This document shows, piece after piece, positions 4,618 to 7,328 of a DNA stretch of 7,328 bases. Location of the stretch: positions 1 to 7,328 of the forward strand of contig VBDA01000429.1 of the NCBI GenBank assembly GCA_005883655.1, written 5' to 3'. The notes beneath the pieces were generated by a model. That model saw only the letters and a program-made list of their open reading frames with translations, was not told the origin of the DNA and did not search any database. Position 1 is the stretch's first letter, and every line of letters begins with the position of its first letter. This DNA is from Betaproteobacteria bacterium. GTDB taxonomy: Bacteria > Pseudomonadota > Gammaproteobacteria > Burkholderiales > Casimicrobiaceae. Both the position numbers and the translations under genes were made by a program.

Positions 4618-4783
4618 GGGCTTTAGTGGAGCGTAACAGCCAGATCACCGCTTCGGCTGCTACCGTCTACGAGTGTGCCACCAAATAAAAGACCGGTCAC
4701 GGCAGCGCCGCTCCCGGCCATCGTTGTCTACCCGTCGATCTTAACGCAAAGTCGGCTTTAATGCAGCAGCCCGGGCAGCCGGG
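4618..4783 (-). other. carB-greA intergenic region
   Basis: This 166-bp gap holds the carB terminator (4683-4719) and no open frame I would call a gene. A 5-bp hairpin, CCCGG (4770-4774) with CCGGG (4779-4783), sits directly after the carB stop on the minus strand without a T-tract. The roughly 65 nt before greA contain no strong promoter, only a weak extended -10. Confidence 0.6.
4683..4719 (-). terminator. Intrinsic terminator of carB
   Basis: Read on the minus strand, GGCCGG (4719-4714) pairs with CCGGTC (4696-4691) and the inner GCGGC (4711-4707) pairs with GCCGT (4703-4699) around a GCT loop; two pairs are G·U. Between the two stems lie GA and GA, which can form tandem sheared G·A pairs, so the helix can be continuous at about 13 layers. 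TTTTATTT (4690-4683) follows at once. It starts 65 nt after the carB stop and ends 66 nt before the greA start. This is the best intrinsic terminator in the window. Confidence 0.8.

Positions 4784-7328
<2,545 letters not shown>

Noticed and set aside
4770..4783. Hairpin immediately after the carB stop as its terminator
   Set aside because: The stem is only 5 bp and has no T-tract; the structure at 4683-4719 is a far better terminator.

Overview
The window is GC-rich chromosomal DNA. It most likely comes from a betaproteobacterium (Burkholderiales-like), judging by protein resemblance from memory and by a carB-greA block converging on yhbY, an arrangement familiar from that class. No phage, IS, CRISPR or RNA gene was seen.

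Layout. Positions 1-320 hold the 3' end of a ferritin-like (bacterioferritin-type) gene, followed by a perfect 7-bp hairpin. A strong sigma70-type promoter (TTGACA, 17 nt, TAACAT) at 404-432 then drives an orphan four-helix membrane protein (477-899) and probably a small formyltransferase-fold protein (973-1563). A three-helix mini membrane protein follows (1636-1893). Positions 1964-2864 look eroded: a DUF1801-type gene cut after about 45 codons abuts an intact VOC/glyoxalase gene (2101-2496), and behind that lies the C-terminal part of an SRPBCC-type gene whose start is missing. A GNAT acetyltransferase (2861-3457) begins inside the stop codon of that remnant. yhbY (3541-4089) encodes the ribosome-assembly CRM protein with a long basic tail.

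The right half is minus-strand housekeeping DNA: greA (4141-4617) and most of carB (4784 to the window edge, 5' end missing). Between them is a good intrinsic terminator (4683-4719, minus strand), so carB and greA are probably not simply co-transcribed. yhbY and greA converge with only 51 bp between them.

Functionally, the right side covers pyrimidine/arginine precursor synthesis (CarB), transcript-cleavage rescue of RNA polymerase (GreA) and 50S assembly (YhbY). The left side is a row of small accessory genes with no evident shared pathway. I found no convincing new multi-gene system. The best leads are the formyltransferase lacking the catalytic Asn, the two truncated genes flanking an intact VOC gene, two starts lying 6-12 nt after a TACACT box (possible leaderless mRNAs), and the carB terminator.
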